Shown: positions 36,407-45,851 of the stretch, in pieces
How positions within the stretch are numbered: the first letter of the stretch is position 1
How the letters are laid out: the number at the start of each line of letters is the position of its first letter
Assembly (NCBI GenBank): GCA_913056495.1
Contig: CAJXMO010000002.1
Location: forward strand, 62,001 to 126,000
Reading direction: 5' to 3'
Source of the DNA: an uncultured Alteromonadaceae bacterium
GTDB taxonomy: Bacteria > Pseudomonadota > Gammaproteobacteria > Enterobacterales > Alteromonadaceae
DNA length: 64,000 nucleotides
Position numbers and translations under genes: made by a program
Notes under the pieces: model-generated
Seen by the model: only the letters and a program-made list of their open reading frames with translations
Database searches by the model: none
What the model was told of the DNA's origin: nothing

Positions 36407-37405
36407 TCAAACCGTTCGGGTAATTTTTTGCAGGCCCGGTGGATTATTGACATCTATTCCTCTGGATTCGGCTATCGGGGTTAAATCCAGATAAAATCTT
36501 TGCAATAAGGTAAGGGGTTGCAGACGGGCAGGGATCCCTTTTAACGCCTGTTTGATATGAGTAATTTCAATTTGATTTTGCTCAAATTGCTTAATTTGTT
36601 TCATATGAGACGGGTAAGACTCATCATCTAAAATCGTATTAAAGATTTTTAGCTGATGCTCTAATAAACCAACGCCGCCATGTAAAAATTCAGCAGTGCT
36701 GAACGGCTCTGCGTGAATGCCACACAGGCCCGTTAACTTCATCGCTATCTCTTTGGCAACGGAATAACCAAAACCTCTTCCTAGGACTGCACAGTGCTCA
36801 GTGCCGGCTAAATCCGCTGGCGTTAACAGTGACGGACTTTCAATTGCCTGAGTTAAATATTCAGGTAATTGCATAATGGCTTTTTTAAGGTCTTTATTAT
36901 GAGACCAGGTTGCAGCTAACTGGAGTAGGGCTGATAATGTGGTTAAATGGGTTTTGGTGGCGCCAATCGCTTTTTGCTCTCCAGCTTTCAAGGGCAAAAT
37001 AACATCGATAATATCGGCTAAAGGAGAATCTTCATCGTTGACAATAGCGACTACAAAAGCACCCGCTTCACGTGCCATTTGAGCCTGCTGGATGACATCC
37101 GGACTGCGCCCTGATTGAGACACAACCAATACCAGAGACTTTTCCAACAGCATTTTTTTCTGATAAATACTGGTTACTGAAGGCGCCGCACCTACTACAG
37201 GGACACCCGTTTCAGTTTCAAATAAATATTTTGCAAAACCACTGGCATGATCTGATGAACCACGCCCCACCATATAAATAAATCTGGGCTGCATAATTTT
37301 TAAATGAGAGCCGAGTTTGGCGATAGTATGCTCGTTTTCTTCTATTTGTTCTGCAACTCGGGCGGGGGTTTCTTTTGCTTCTAGTGATAACAGAGATTCA
37401 GTCAT
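36407..37405 (-). CDS. nagB-II: SIS-domain protein, NagB-II-type glucosamine-6-phosphate deaminase
   Basis: A 332-residue protein with two SIS domains related to the isomerase half of GlmS. Marks are IYMVGRGSSDHASGFAKYLFE, LVLVVSQSGRSPDVIQQAQMA, AIGATKTHLTTLSALLQL, VLGRGFGYSVAKEIAMKLTGLCGIHAEPFSTAEFLHGG and the closing ESRGIDVNNPPGLQKITRTV. The glutaminase half is absent, as in the NagB-II enzymes first described in Shewanella, which deaminate glucosamine-6-phosphate. Those usually sit with nagA, nagK and a TonB receptor; here no chitin or GlcNAc gene is adjacent, so the substrate call is tentative. Confidence 0.78.
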   Translation of the reverse strand: MTESLLSLEAKETPARVAEQIEENEHTIAKLGSHLKIMQPRFIYMVGRGSSDHASGFAKYLFETETGVPVVGAAPSVTSIYQKKMLLEKSLVLVVSQSGRSPDVIQQAQMAREAGAFVVAIVNDEDSPLADIIDVILPLKAGEQKAIGATKTHLTTLSALLQLAATWSHNKDLKKAIMQLPEYLTQAIESPSLLTPADLAGTEHCAVLGRGFGYSVAKEIAMKLTGLCGIHAEPFSTAEFLHGGVGLLEHQLKIFNTILDDESYPSHMKQIKQFEQNQIEITHIKQALKGIPARLQPLTLLQRFYLDLTPIAESRGIDVNNPPGLQKITRTV

Positions 37406-37733
37406 AGGGTTTCAGTTAAACTATTGGCTATTGGTCAGTTTTAGTTATAGGGCTAACTCTAACAGGTTATAAAAATCATAAAACCGATTTTATAGATGAT
37501 TTAGATTCAATGATATAAAAGAATCATATTTGCGTTTGGCAATTGACGCTAAATTCTGCGTATTTTTGAATCAAAGCACTAAAGGGATTTAGGCCATTGT
37601 ACTTATCTAAGATGCCCGCCGTTGTTTGCTATCTGAGCGGAGCACGTATTATTTGTTGCCTGATCAGGCAGAATCTTGCGGGTTAAATAAAGCAGAACGG
37701 CATTGAGCGCCGCCTGCTTACTGAGTTAAGTCT
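37406..37733. other. Intergenic region with a 14-bp palindrome
   Basis: This stretch of 328 bases between dolP and the NagB-II-like gene holds no gene I can support. TGCCTGATCAGGCA at 37657-37670 is a perfect 14-bp palindrome that could be an operator, and CGGCATTGAGCGCCG near 37700 is an imperfect hairpin that may end the dolP transcript. Confidence 0.4.
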
Positions 37734-38324
37734 TTATTCTTCATTTACCTTTTGGAAAGGCTCGAAGATTTCGATTACGCGATCGACACCCTCCATATTT
37801 CGAGCGATAGTGACGGCTATTTTTTTCTCGCGTTCAGTGAGCATGCCCATTAAAAAGACTTCGCCATTTTCAGTGGTGATTTTCACCTGATGGCCATCCA
37901 GTTCTTTGTCCGCAACCATGCGGGCTTTGAGTTTGGTCGTGAGCCAGGTATCTTGAGTTTTTTGTGCAGTTGATGATTTGTCTGCAATGCGAATCTCGTT
38001 ATATAAATCAACCAAATCTGGATTGTTCAGCGCCATTTTGACGACTTTATCTCGGATGTAGTCAGTCGGTGCCTGACCAACCAGTAATATATTTCGTTTG
38101 TAACTGACCACAGTCACATTGGCATGTTTGGCAATGCTGGGGTCATGGTTAATTTGATTTTGAATTGTTTTTTCAAGCTCATGATCGGCTACCTGAGTAT
38201 CAACATCCCGTCTGTCACTCGCGACTACGGCTGTTGTTCCTGCAGCTCCGGCAAAGACGGCAACTGCGCAGGCTGATATTTGTGTTGTACAAACCAATAA
38301 TATAATAAGCTTAAACAATTTCAT
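37734..38324 (-). CDS. dolP: BON-domain outer membrane lipoprotein DolP (YraP)
   Basis: The start is ATG 38324, giving a 196-residue lipoprotein with lipobox QISAC (Cys19); the longer open frame upstream runs into diaA and is not used. Two BON domains follow: the first around NQINHDPSIAKHANVTVVSYKRNILLVGQAPTDYIRDKVV, the second around LKARMVADKELDGHQVKITTENGEVFLMGMLTEREKKIAV. DolP sits at the inner face of the outer membrane and supports envelope integrity and BAM function in E. coli. Only one base separates the diaA stop from this start. Confidence 0.93.
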   Translation of the reverse strand: MKLFKLIILLVCTTQISACAVAVFAGAAGTTAVVASDRRDVDTQVADHELEKTIQNQINHDPSIAKHANVTVVSYKRNILLVGQAPTDYIRDKVVKMALNNPDLVDLYNEIRIADKSSTAQKTQDTWLTTKLKARMVADKELDGHQVKITTENGEVFLMGMLTEREKKIAVTIARNMEGVDRVIEIFEPFQKVNEE

Positions 38325-38325
38325 G

Positions 38326-38910
38326 TTACATTCCCGGGAATAAAGTTTGTTCAATTGCATCACAAATGCTGTGCGCAACAAGTTGGTGTACTTCATTAAT
38401 ACGAATCGCTTTATCAGAAGGCACGCGGATTTCCACATCGTTTGGCCCCAACAGACCGGATATTTCACCACCGTCACTACCGGTTAAAGCCACAACCAGC
38501 ATATCTTTTGATAAGGCGGCTTCTATCGTTCGCATTGAAGTTTGAGAGTTAGGGTGAGCACTGGCAATGACTAACACATCACCAGCCTGGGCTATGGCTC
38601 TGAGCTGAGTTGAAAACTGCTGTGTTGCCTGTTCTTCGTCACTGAGCATAGACATTAATACAGGATCGGCAGAAAGCGCCATGGCCGGTAAACTCGGACG
38701 TTCGTGCTCCAGGCGATAATTTAACGCATTTGCCAAAGTACTGGCGACCGAATGAGAGAATCCATCACCGCAGCAGAGAATTTTTTTCTCGGCAAGTAGC
38801 GCATTGAGCATGATTTGAGCTGCATTTTCAACAATAGGCGCAAGTACATCAAGCGCTGCGATTTTGGTATGAATACTTTCAGTGAAACTTTGTTTGATTA
38901 ATTCTTGCAT
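38326..38910 (-). CDS. diaA: DnaA initiator-associating protein DiaA
   Basis: A 194-residue SIS-domain protein close to GmhA. Marks: CCGDGFSHSVASTLANALNYRLEHERPSLPAMALS, DVLVIASAHPNSQTSMRTIEAAL, VALTGSDGGEISGLL, IRINEVHQLVAHSICDAIEQTLF. Its place between yraN and dolP identifies it as DiaA, a tetramer that promotes DnaA assembly at oriC, rather than a heptose isomerase. Length agrees with E. coli DiaA (196). Confidence 0.94.
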   Translation of the reverse strand: MQELIKQSFTESIHTKIAALDVLAPIVENAAQIMLNALLAEKKILCCGDGFSHSVASTLANALNYRLEHERPSLPAMALSADPVLMSMLSDEEQATQQFSTQLRAIAQAGDVLVIASAHPNSQTSMRTIEAALSKDMLVVALTGSDGGEISGLLGPNDVEIRVPSDKAIRINEVHQLVAHSICDAIEQTLFPGM

Positions 38911-38933
38911 GATTTAGCTTTTTTAGATGAAGT

Positions 38934-39326
38934 TTAGAATGCGTTTTTGATCCAATTCAGATTGTCTATTTTCCCGTCTATTGTAACGACATCGAAGCGG
39001 ATGGCACAATGATTTAAGTTAATATTCTTTTGTTGGAGGTAATACTGTGCGGCCTTTTTCACTTTATTTTGTTTTGATTGGCTGATACTGCCGCCAGCTC
39101 CGCCGTATTGGCTGCTTTTTCGGTATCTAACCTCGACAAAGACCAGGTATTCATTTTGCTGGCATATTAAATCAATTTCACCGAGTTTACAGTTAAAATT
39201 GCGAGCCAGTGTTTTCAGCCCCTGAGTCGCTAAAAACTGTTCGGCCGCTTTTTCGTAGTCCTGCCCAATCAGGCGTTTATTGATCAGATTTTTTAAGCGC
39301 AAGGTTAATAACTCGGCCGTGATCAA
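38934..39326 (-). CDS. yraN: YraN (UPF0102) endonuclease-like protein
   Basis: About 130 residues when started at TTG 39326; a second in-frame TTG at 39305 would shorten it by seven residues, and no ribosome site settles the choice. The family core is clear: GQDYEKAAEQFLATQGLKTLARNFNCKLGEIDLICQQNEYLVFVEVRYRKSSQYGG, a PD-(D/E)xK-type nuclease motif (E-I-D...E-V-R). Its start overlaps the 3' end of lpoA by up to 50 bases, as in many gammaproteobacteria. The biological role is unsettled. Confidence 0.9.
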   Translation of the reverse strand: MITAELLTLRLKNLINKRLIGQDYEKAAEQFLATQGLKTLARNFNCKLGEIDLICQQNEYLVFVEVRYRKSSQYGGAGGSISQSKQNKVKKAAQYYLQQKNINLNHCAIRFDVVTIDGKIDNLNWIKNAF

Positions 39327-41232
39327 ATTTTGCCCATCTCATTGAGCGTTCAACTTGCTGTGCATCGTTTAACTGCAGCTCCCCTGTCATTCCACTAATC
39401 TGGTAGTTTGGAAAAACCTGCATTTGCGCTAAATGCGGAATGAGTTGGTAAGCATCAAACCCAAATGCAAACAAACGAGATAATTGATCATTGGTATTTC
39501 CCCACGCCAACTGCATTTGATGAGCAAGTTTATTTTGTTTGGCGCGGCCGGGTAAAATCCATGGCATGTCACTGAAAATGATCTGGTTTAAATCACGCAT
39601 ATCTGCATTATTTAGATTGCTACTATAGCTGAGTGAACTCGCGTAAATCGGAATAATAGGCGCAAACGGCGATGTGTTGACATCAATATATGGTTTTAAA
39701 ATCCGGGTTTGTGTTGGATCGCCTATGATATAAATCGCGTCTATATCCTGTCGGTTTCTGGGATCTGATTCAAACTTATAACCACGCCCAACCAGTGAAC
39801 GAATTGTTTTGATGCGCTCTTCTGATTGCACTGTTTCCATTAACCGGGTGACACTGGTTTCCATTTCTTTCGTATTGGAATAAAAAGCGACATTAATTTG
39901 TTGATCACTTTCTGCTTTAAAAGCATCTACAAATGCGCTGCTCATGCGTTTGCCAAAACTATTATTAGCCGCAAATACAATCGGCTTTTTATGACCCAGC
40001 TCAAGCATTTTCAGTGCAGCTTGACGGGCTTCCATTTCAGGGTTGAGTGTAAAACTGTAATAACCTGTAGCAGATTGGTTTAGCTGTTGCTCAACCGCTA
40101 CATTTTGTTTGGATTCTGCTTCTGTTGAGTTAACTTGTGCCTCTTCAGTTTGAGTCTCACCTGTTATCTCGTTATTGCCTGCCCCAGATTCAGCATCATT
40201 TAGGTATAAAGTCGGTATTGCTAACTTAAGAGCCGATAGCTTTTCGATATTGGATTTGAGCAAAGGGCCGATAATAAAATCGTATTCGGTTTGAGCAAAG
40301 GTTTGCCAATCCATAGCTTCACTATCTAAAAAGGTAATGGCCGGAGCGCGCGATAATTTCTGCTCAAAAAAGCTTGCCGTAATCCCTTGCTGAATAGCCT
40401 GTCCCTGACGAATAAATTTACCACTAAGCGGTAAAATTACAGCAATCTTTTGAGGATTATATGGCTGAGTTTTAATGGCTAATTGTAAGCCCATAGGTAA
40501 CTGCTGAGCGGCTGGATGACTTGGAAACAACGCCTGCCAGCTTTTTATTTTAAGCAGCATATTGGCGGGTGAATCCGCATAGGTCTGAGTGATTTGCAAT
40601 AGCTCTAACCAGCCGGATAATTCAACTTGACTAGGCTCTTGAAAATGACGGTAAGCGGTTGGTTTTAAATAAATTAAATCTTGCCAGATTAAATCGTTTT
40701 GTAATTGAATTTGGGTATCATCAAGCAGATGTTTTTTCAGCTCAATACGGTTTCTGGCGGCAATTAGGTAATTTCCGGTTTTGCTGGCGGCTGTACTTTT
40801 AGCGGCTAAAAAACGGGGTTCAAAGCTTTGAATAAGATTAATGTTTTCTAACTGAAGATACGCATTCTGATATTGCTCAAATGCAAGATAGCTTTCAGCA
40901 TAAAATAAATGATATTGCTTTTGAATAAAGTCACTCATCAACTCAGGCTTAAGTTGAGACAGTATGGCGATGGCTTTTTCCGGGTTTTGCTGTTGCAGGT
41001 AGGCATCTGCCGAACGAACATACCAGACCACCGCTTGCTCTAATGAATCGGCCTGACGAGCGCGTTCAATATATTCTGCTGCTGAAGTTGTTTGATTTTG
41101 TTCAGCGGCAGGGGCTTGTGTATTCAGTTTAGGCTGAGTTTCGGGCTGAGTCGGTGTCGTGCCACAGCTTGCCAATAAACCTAGGCTGCTCAACAACAAA
41201 CTAATCTGGTAAATCTTTATATGTTTAATCAT
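39277..41232 (-). CDS. lpoA: Penicillin-binding protein activator LpoA
   Basis: A 651-residue outer membrane lipoprotein with lipobox LLASC (Cys23). Residues about 45-260 are TPR-like helices (AVVWYVRSADAYLQQQNPEKAIAIL). A C-terminal periplasmic-binding-protein fold begins PYNPQKIAVILPLSGKFIRQGQAIQQGITASFF and continues DAIYIIGDPTQTRILKPYI. A low-complexity E/T/Q-rich insert (GAGNNEITGETQTEEAQVN) near residues 350-385 resembles the variable loop of other LpoA proteins. It activates PBP1a for peptidoglycan synthesis. Divergent from rsmI, leading yraN-diaA-dolP. Confidence 0.94.
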   Translation of the reverse strand: MIKHIKIYQISLLLSSLGLLASCGTTPTQPETQPKLNTQAPAAEQNQTTSAAEYIERARQADSLEQAVVWYVRSADAYLQQQNPEKAIAILSQLKPELMSDFIQKQYHLFYAESYLAFEQYQNAYLQLENINLIQSFEPRFLAAKSTAASKTGNYLIAARNRIELKKHLLDDTQIQLQNDLIWQDLIYLKPTAYRHFQEPSQVELSGWLELLQITQTYADSPANMLLKIKSWQALFPSHPAAQQLPMGLQLAIKTQPYNPQKIAVILPLSGKFIRQGQAIQQGITASFFEQKLSRAPAITFLDSEAMDWQTFAQTEYDFIIGPLLKSNIEKLSALKLAIPTLYLNDAESGAGNNEITGETQTEEAQVNSTEAESKQNVAVEQQLNQSATGYYSFTLNPEMEARQAALKMLELGHKKPIVFAANNSFGKRMSSAFVDAFKAESDQQINVAFYSNTKEMETSVTRLMETVQSEERIKTIRSLVGRGYKFESDPRNRQDIDAIYIIGDPTQTRILKPYIDVNTSPFAPIIPIYASSLSYSSNLNNADMRDLNQIIFSDMPWILPGRAKQNKLAHQMQLAWGNTNDQLSRLFAFGFDAYQLIPHLAQMQVFPNYQISGMTGELQLNDAQQVERSMRWAKFDHGRVINLALKKSDQ

Positions 41233-41371
41233 TCTATCCTGAATAACTATCTAAGTTGCAAGGCGAATTCATCTATCAACAGTAATCACTTTGAAAGATA
41301 TACAGACCCTAGTATATTACGCCCTTAATGCAAAATCAGTGAATTTATCAACAAAATTAAGGTTAACGGTT

Positions 41372-42205
41372 ATGACGCAAGCGGGCAAACTTTATGTGGT
41401 CGCCACGCCAATTGGTAATTTAGACGACATTACACAACGCGCTCTGGCTACTTTACAACAAGTAGATTTAATTGCAGCAGAAGATACCCGAAATGCGATG
41501 CGTTTATTGACCCATTTCTCAATTAAACAAAAATGCATGGCTTATCATGACCATAACGAGAACAGTCAAAGTGGCAAGTTAATAGACTTATTATCCAACG
41601 GTCAAAACATTGCACTGATTTCTGATGCAGGTACGCCTTTAATTAATGATCCCGGCTATCATCTGGTTAAACAATGTCGTGAAAAAGGCATTCAAGTTGT
41701 ACCGATTCCCGGCGCCTGCGCAGTGATTACCGCGCTGTGTGCCGCAGGGGTTGCAACGGATCAGTTTTATTTTGGTGGATTTGTCCCACCTAAAAAACAA
41801 GCCAGACAAGCTTTATTTCAAAAACTGACAGAGCAAACTTTTACCTCTGTATTTTACGAATCGACTCATCGTATTATCGCCAGTTTAAAAGATTTACAGA
41901 TCAGTATGGGTGATGAACAAAATATTGTAATCGGTCGCGAACTGACAAAAACCTTTGAAACCTTTTTTGCCGGTACAGTTACACAAACGCTGGACTGGAT
42001 CCAGGCTGATCATAATCAGCAAAAAGGTGAATTTGTATTGATTATTGAAGGGGTTGAGCAAAGTCAGGAAATCGATCAGAAAAGCATGGATTTATTAATT
42101 AAGCTCAAAGCCTATATGCCGCTTAAAGCGGCAGCCGGAATTGTTTCAGAAACCTATGGTGTGAATAAAAAAGCGCTTTATCAGGCAGGCATTGAGTTGG
42201 ATTAA
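41372..42205 (+). CDS. rsmI: 16S rRNA 2'-O-methyltransferase RsmI
   Basis: The start is set at ATG 41372 (AAGG at 41358-41361), giving 277 residues; the earlier start would add an unusual N-terminus. Marks: GKLYVVATPIGNLDDITQRALATLQQVDLIAAEDTRNAMRLLTHF, YHDHNE, ALISDAGTPLINDPGYHLV, PIPGACAVITALCAAGVATDQFYFGGFVP, VFYESTHRI, GRELTKTFETFF. It methylates C1402 of 16S rRNA using SAM. Divergent from lpoA as in E. coli (yraL/yraM). Confidence 0.96.
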   Translation: MTQAGKLYVVATPIGNLDDITQRALATLQQVDLIAAEDTRNAMRLLTHFSIKQKCMAYHDHNENSQSGKLIDLLSNGQNIALISDAGTPLINDPGYHLVKQCREKGIQVVPIPGACAVITALCAAGVATDQFYFGGFVPPKKQARQALFQKLTEQTFTSVFYESTHRIIASLKDLQISMGDEQNIVIGRELTKTFETFFAGTVTQTLDWIQADHNQQKGEFVLIIEGVEQSQEIDQKSMDLLIKLKAYMPLKAAAGIVSETYGVNKKALYQAGIELD

Positions 42206-44070
42206 AAATAATAAGAGTATCCTAATTGTGCTGAAGTTTGCTGGTTGTAAAGATCAAACTTCAGTCGTACGTCAAACGATTTTTGATTGAAAAAGCTATT
42301 TTCCCAACGAATGCGTTCATGTACTTGTTGCCCATCTATTGCTGCTGAGACTTTTAATAAACTGTGCCATTGCGGGCTCAATTTAGTCAGCAGGTTAGCG
42401 GTTAGCTGACCCGTAATAACCCCCTCAGATTCTGCTTGGCTGTGAAGTGAAGCTGAACTCATTAAATTTAAAATAATGTCTTGTTTAAGTTCGTAGCTTT
42501 TACCAACTCCGCCGGTAATTTGAACCCGGTTACAGTTGATACAGTAGGGGCTTTTTGAGTCGATACCAAAGTTCACCAACCAGGCATATTTTTGGTCACC
42601 TGCCAAATCGGTTCTGGCAAGGTTATAGGATAGTATGGAAACAATATCCAGGCGCTGTATAACCAAGCTTTGTTGTTGATAACGTAATGTCAAATCCAGC
42701 ATACTTAATGCTGAGTTAGGCATGCGTCCGGTTTCATTCCCTAATATATCGTAGTAGACGGGTCTGAACTGAAATGTGAGTGCTGTTTCACCCTCAGTTG
42801 TCCCTAAGCTGGTTCTAAAAAGTTTCGGGTATTGACCCAGATGAGGCGGGGATAATCCTAAACTTTGATAATTATTTACACGTGATTGGGCTATGGGCAA
42901 AAAAAACCGAGCTTTAACCAATGATTTTTTCTGTAATTTGAGCTCCGCTGACGTTTGTGTTGACGGATCATTTTCGAGCGTGAGCTGATACTCTATATAA
43001 TCAAATAGAACATTGATTATCTGAATTTTACTTTGGTCAGTTAACTCATTGAATATGGCGTTATCAGCCCAGTTTTCAGTCTCAATAATTTGTTTAATTG
43101 CCTTTCTCTGATACTCGGAGAGGAAAGTGTATTTTTGATAGAACTCACTTTGCCGAGAAGCAATCAGCTTGATTTTGGCGACATCTTCTTCATCGCGCAT
43201 TAAATTTTGAAATACTGTGAGTGGCATTACCCAAGGGGTTCGATTATCTAAAAGAGGTTTATCAATCACCAGTGATAATAATTTAGCAAAGTGGTAGGCG
43301 CAATTCTCATCTAAGAAGTAATAAGTAAATTTTGTTCCCATCAGCTCCCATAGGTGATACGCCAACTGAGCGATTTGTGTTTTGTCTAAACTGAGCTCAT
43401 AAGACCAAAGATCCCTGAGATCATTTTGTCCATAATTGTGATTTTGGCGATAAAAAGTGCTGTCCGTAAATCCAGCCTGATACCCTCCAAATACGCCATT
43501 CAGAATATAAAGAATAGGATTGTTATCTGTCATTAAAGCGCCATAGTTAATTGATTTATCAAGTAAAGCACTTTTATTAGATGTATTAAACTTCAGTAAT
43601 AAATGACCATAAAAAGAGGCCGGATTTTTCAGGTATCCAGAAGCAAATAACAGGCTGACAGACTCAATGTTGTCTAGTTCAAGCCATTCATTAAAATCAG
43701 TGCAATTGGCCTTAGGTATATTAGTCAAATTAAGATGGTGTTTTAACCAGTGGTATCTGGCAATAAATTTACATTGTGCGTGTTTATTCTGCTCTGTAAC
43801 CGGTAAGTAGAGGGCTTTGATTGTAGCTGAAAGCTCATCTTTAGGGCTGTCTTTGCCTTTTTCTGAAAGAAAAAATTCTTCAGAAATAACTTCACTCTTG
43901 TATTTGCTATCTGTCAGTAAAGATGGAGAATAATGTACTAATTTTAACCAGTACGGGTTGTTGTAAAGCTTGAGCGTCTGAGCGGCTTGCCAAGCTTCAT
44001 CTGAAGAGCTTGCGCTGCAAGAAAAAGAAATAAAAGCAAATAGCTGAAAGAATATAATTATTATTTTCAC
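42202..44070 (-). CDS. DUF4105 (Lnb-type N-terminal) protein with C-terminal outer membrane barrel
   Basis: A 622-residue exported protein (signal peptide to about residue 20). The DUF4105 domain covers residues about 130-290. NPASFYGHLLLKF (His156), YILNGVFGGYQAGFTDSTFYRQNHNYGQNDLRDLWSYEL and TYYFLDENCAYHFAKLL (Cys257) include the family's conserved His and Cys, suggesting a thiol hydrolase or acyltransferase-like site. From about residue 400 the sequence turns into amphipathic strands ending LGYSYYF, an outer membrane barrel end. The function is unknown; a related domain occurs in the Lnb lipoprotein transacylase of Gram-positives. It follows a DUF3015 gene behind a terminator and overlaps the rsmI stop by 4 bases. 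Confidence 0.82.
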   Translation of the reverse strand: MKIIIIFFQLFAFISFSCSASSSDEAWQAAQTLKLYNNPYWLKLVHYSPSLLTDSKYKSEVISEEFFLSEKGKDSPKDELSATIKALYLPVTEQNKHAQCKFIARYHWLKHHLNLTNIPKANCTDFNEWLELDNIESVSLLFASGYLKNPASFYGHLLLKFNTSNKSALLDKSINYGALMTDNNPILYILNGVFGGYQAGFTDSTFYRQNHNYGQNDLRDLWSYELSLDKTQIAQLAYHLWELMGTKFTYYFLDENCAYHFAKLLSLVIDKPLLDNRTPWVMPLTVFQNLMRDEEDVAKIKLIASRQSEFYQKYTFLSEYQRKAIKQIIETENWADNAIFNELTDQSKIQIINVLFDYIEYQLTLENDPSTQTSAELKLQKKSLVKARFFLPIAQSRVNNYQSLGLSPPHLGQYPKLFRTSLGTTEGETALTFQFRPVYYDILGNETGRMPNSALSMLDLTLRYQQQSLVIQRLDIVSILSYNLARTDLAGDQKYAWLVNFGIDSKSPYCINCNRVQITGGVGKSYELKQDIILNLMSSASLHSQAESEGVITGQLTANLLTKLSPQWHSLLKVSAAIDGQQVHERIRWENSFFNQKSFDVRLKFDLYNQQTSAQLGYSYYF

Positions 44071-44093
44071 GACAAGACTGGATTCTTAGGCAA

Positions 44094-44120
44094 TAAAAAG
44101 GCAACGGGGTGGTTGCCTTA
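44094..44120 (-). terminator. Terminator between the DUF3015 and DUF4105 genes
   Basis: AAGGCAAC and GTTGCCTT (44098-44105, 44112-44119) form an 8-bp stem, followed on the minus strand by five T. It lies between two same-strand genes and probably reduces readthrough into the DUF4105 gene. Confidence 0.75.
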
Positions 44121-44138
44121 TTCAAAAGGTTTTTGCAA

Positions 44139-44615
44139 TTAGCTAGCAGAACACTGGCTACCTGCATTTGTCATAACCGCGTTGTATAAAGCTTGTGGTT
44201 TGTCTGATTCAGCAACTGAATCTAAACTTGCAGCATAATCTTTGCGTACATCTTGCATGATAGCAGCATGAGTTGATTCCGAACAGCCAATGATATTTAG
44301 CATTGCTGTAACGTGCTCACCTTGACCATTAGCGGTTTCTTCTTCAAGTGGTTTAAAAGTTTGCTGGATGAATTGTGCAACCTTTACGGTTTCACCTTCA
44401 CAAGTTTCAGGTGAACTCTGGTTAGATGTAACAGCAGTTGTACCTAAATCCCAGATGACATTAGAAATCACTGCGCCAACTGGCACAGATGAGAATATCA
44501 TTGCACCTATACCGCAATCTCTCCAAGGGTTAATTTGATTATCGGCTTGAGCTGTCGTGATATTTGCACTAAATAACGCAGCTGCAGATACAGCAGTTAA
44601 TAATAATTTTTTCAT
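44139..44615 (-). CDS. Exported DUF3015 protein
   Basis: A 158-residue protein with signal peptide MKKLLLTAVSAAALFSANITTAQA. The mature part begins NQINPWRDCGIGAMIFS, the DUF3015 N-terminal motif, and has four further cysteines (ETCEGETVKVAQ, IIGCSE, GSQCSAS), consistent with two disulfides in the periplasm. The family has no known function and often sits beside DUF4105 genes, as it does here. Confidence 0.85.
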   Translation of the reverse strand: MKKLLLTAVSAAALFSANITTAQADNQINPWRDCGIGAMIFSSVPVGAVISNVIWDLGTTAVTSNQSSPETCEGETVKVAQFIQQTFKPLEEETANGQGEHVTAMLNIIGCSESTHAAIMQDVRKDYAASLDSVAESDKPQALYNAVMTNAGSQCSAS

Positions 44616-44715
44616 GTTGATTCCAATTTATTGATTATTAGAGAATTCCTTCGCATAAGTATGCATAAAAAATATTAATATAAGATGAATTCAGTAGCAA
44701 TCAGATTAATAATTT

Positions 44716-44743
44716 TTGACAAGCATTATTTAACAGGTAAACT
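44716..44743 (+). promoter_or_regulatory. Promoter of rnpB
   Basis: A perfect TTGACA (44716-44721), a 16-base spacer and TAAACT (44738-44743) place the transcription start close to 44750, where the RNase P RNA P1 helix begins. Confidence 0.85.
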
Positions 44744-44749
44744 CCGTCG

Positions 44750-45126
<377 letters not shown>

Positions 45127-45195
45127 CTTCTCTATTTCTTCATTTCCAAATTGAGTTGTATTGGATTAAAAATAATAATTAACGGATTAACCTCA

Positions 45196-45804
45196 ATGAA
45201 TTTAAAACTATTCCCTTTAGCAAGTGCTTTATGTGTGCTGACTATGCCTGCTCTTGCCGAGGCCCCTTCTCCCCAAACGATAGAAACAGACTTCTTGGTA
45301 TTAGCGGGTTTAACCTATGGCGGTGATGATTTATATCAGGTTGAATATGAAGATGGTTCAGATACTGAGTTAAAAGCCGGTGGGCTGATTTCAGTTGGCG
45401 CTGGTTTGATTACTCACTTTAACCAATATTCTATACAAACCACTTTGGCTTATCATTTTGACAGTGCCGATGCGGATAACGGTGATGTGAGTTTCTCTCG
45501 CTGGTCTCTGGAATTGCTACCATTTTATAATATTGATGATAAACACAGAGTTGGCTTAGGTTTGACTTATCATATGTCACCGGAACTCGAATCCGACTTT
45601 GACTTTGATAAATCGACAATTGAGTTTGACTCAGCAGTCGGTATTGTTGCCGAATATGGTTATAGCTGGGATCAAAGTACTGTGGGTGTGCGTTTTGTTT
45701 CAATTGATTATGATATTTCTGAATTAAATGGCATGGATGTTGGTTGGGCTGATGTGTCTGTTTCCGGCAATCATTTGGGTGTCTACTATTACTATAACTT
45801 TTAA
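45196..45804 (+). CDS. Small outer membrane beta-barrel protein
   Basis: The start is placed at ATG 45196, where a signal peptide begins (MNLKLFPLASALCVLTMPALA); product 202 residues. The mature part has alternating strands (GAGLITHFNQYSIQTTLAYHFDS, WSLELLPFYNIDDKHRVGLGLTYH, STVGVRFVSIDYDIS) and ends YYYYNF, a C-terminal Phe for BAM recognition. It is rich in Asp in the loops. Comparable to small OmpA/OmpW-like barrels, but not assigned to a family. Confidence 0.75.
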   Translation: MNLKLFPLASALCVLTMPALAEAPSPQTIETDFLVLAGLTYGGDDLYQVEYEDGSDTELKAGGLISVGAGLITHFNQYSIQTTLAYHFDSADADNGDVSFSRWSLELLPFYNIDDKHRVGLGLTYHMSPELESDFDFDKSTIEFDSAVGIVAEYGYSWDQSTVGVRFVSIDYDISELNGMDVGWADVSVSGNHLGVYYYYNF

Positions 45805-45813
45805 CGTTAACAG

Positions 45814-45842
45814 AGCCGTGCAGCAATAGCTAAAGCACGGCT
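45814..45842. terminator. Bidirectional terminator-like hairpin
   Basis: AGCCGTGC and GCACGGCT form an 8-bp stem with a 13-base loop between the convergent barrel and GST genes. No strong T-run on either side. Confidence 0.55.
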
Positions 45843-45851
45843 TAGAATCTC

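Noticed and set aside
38325..38477. N-terminal extension of dolP into diaA
   Set aside because: The lipoprotein signal starts at 38324; the extension lies fully within diaA in another frame.
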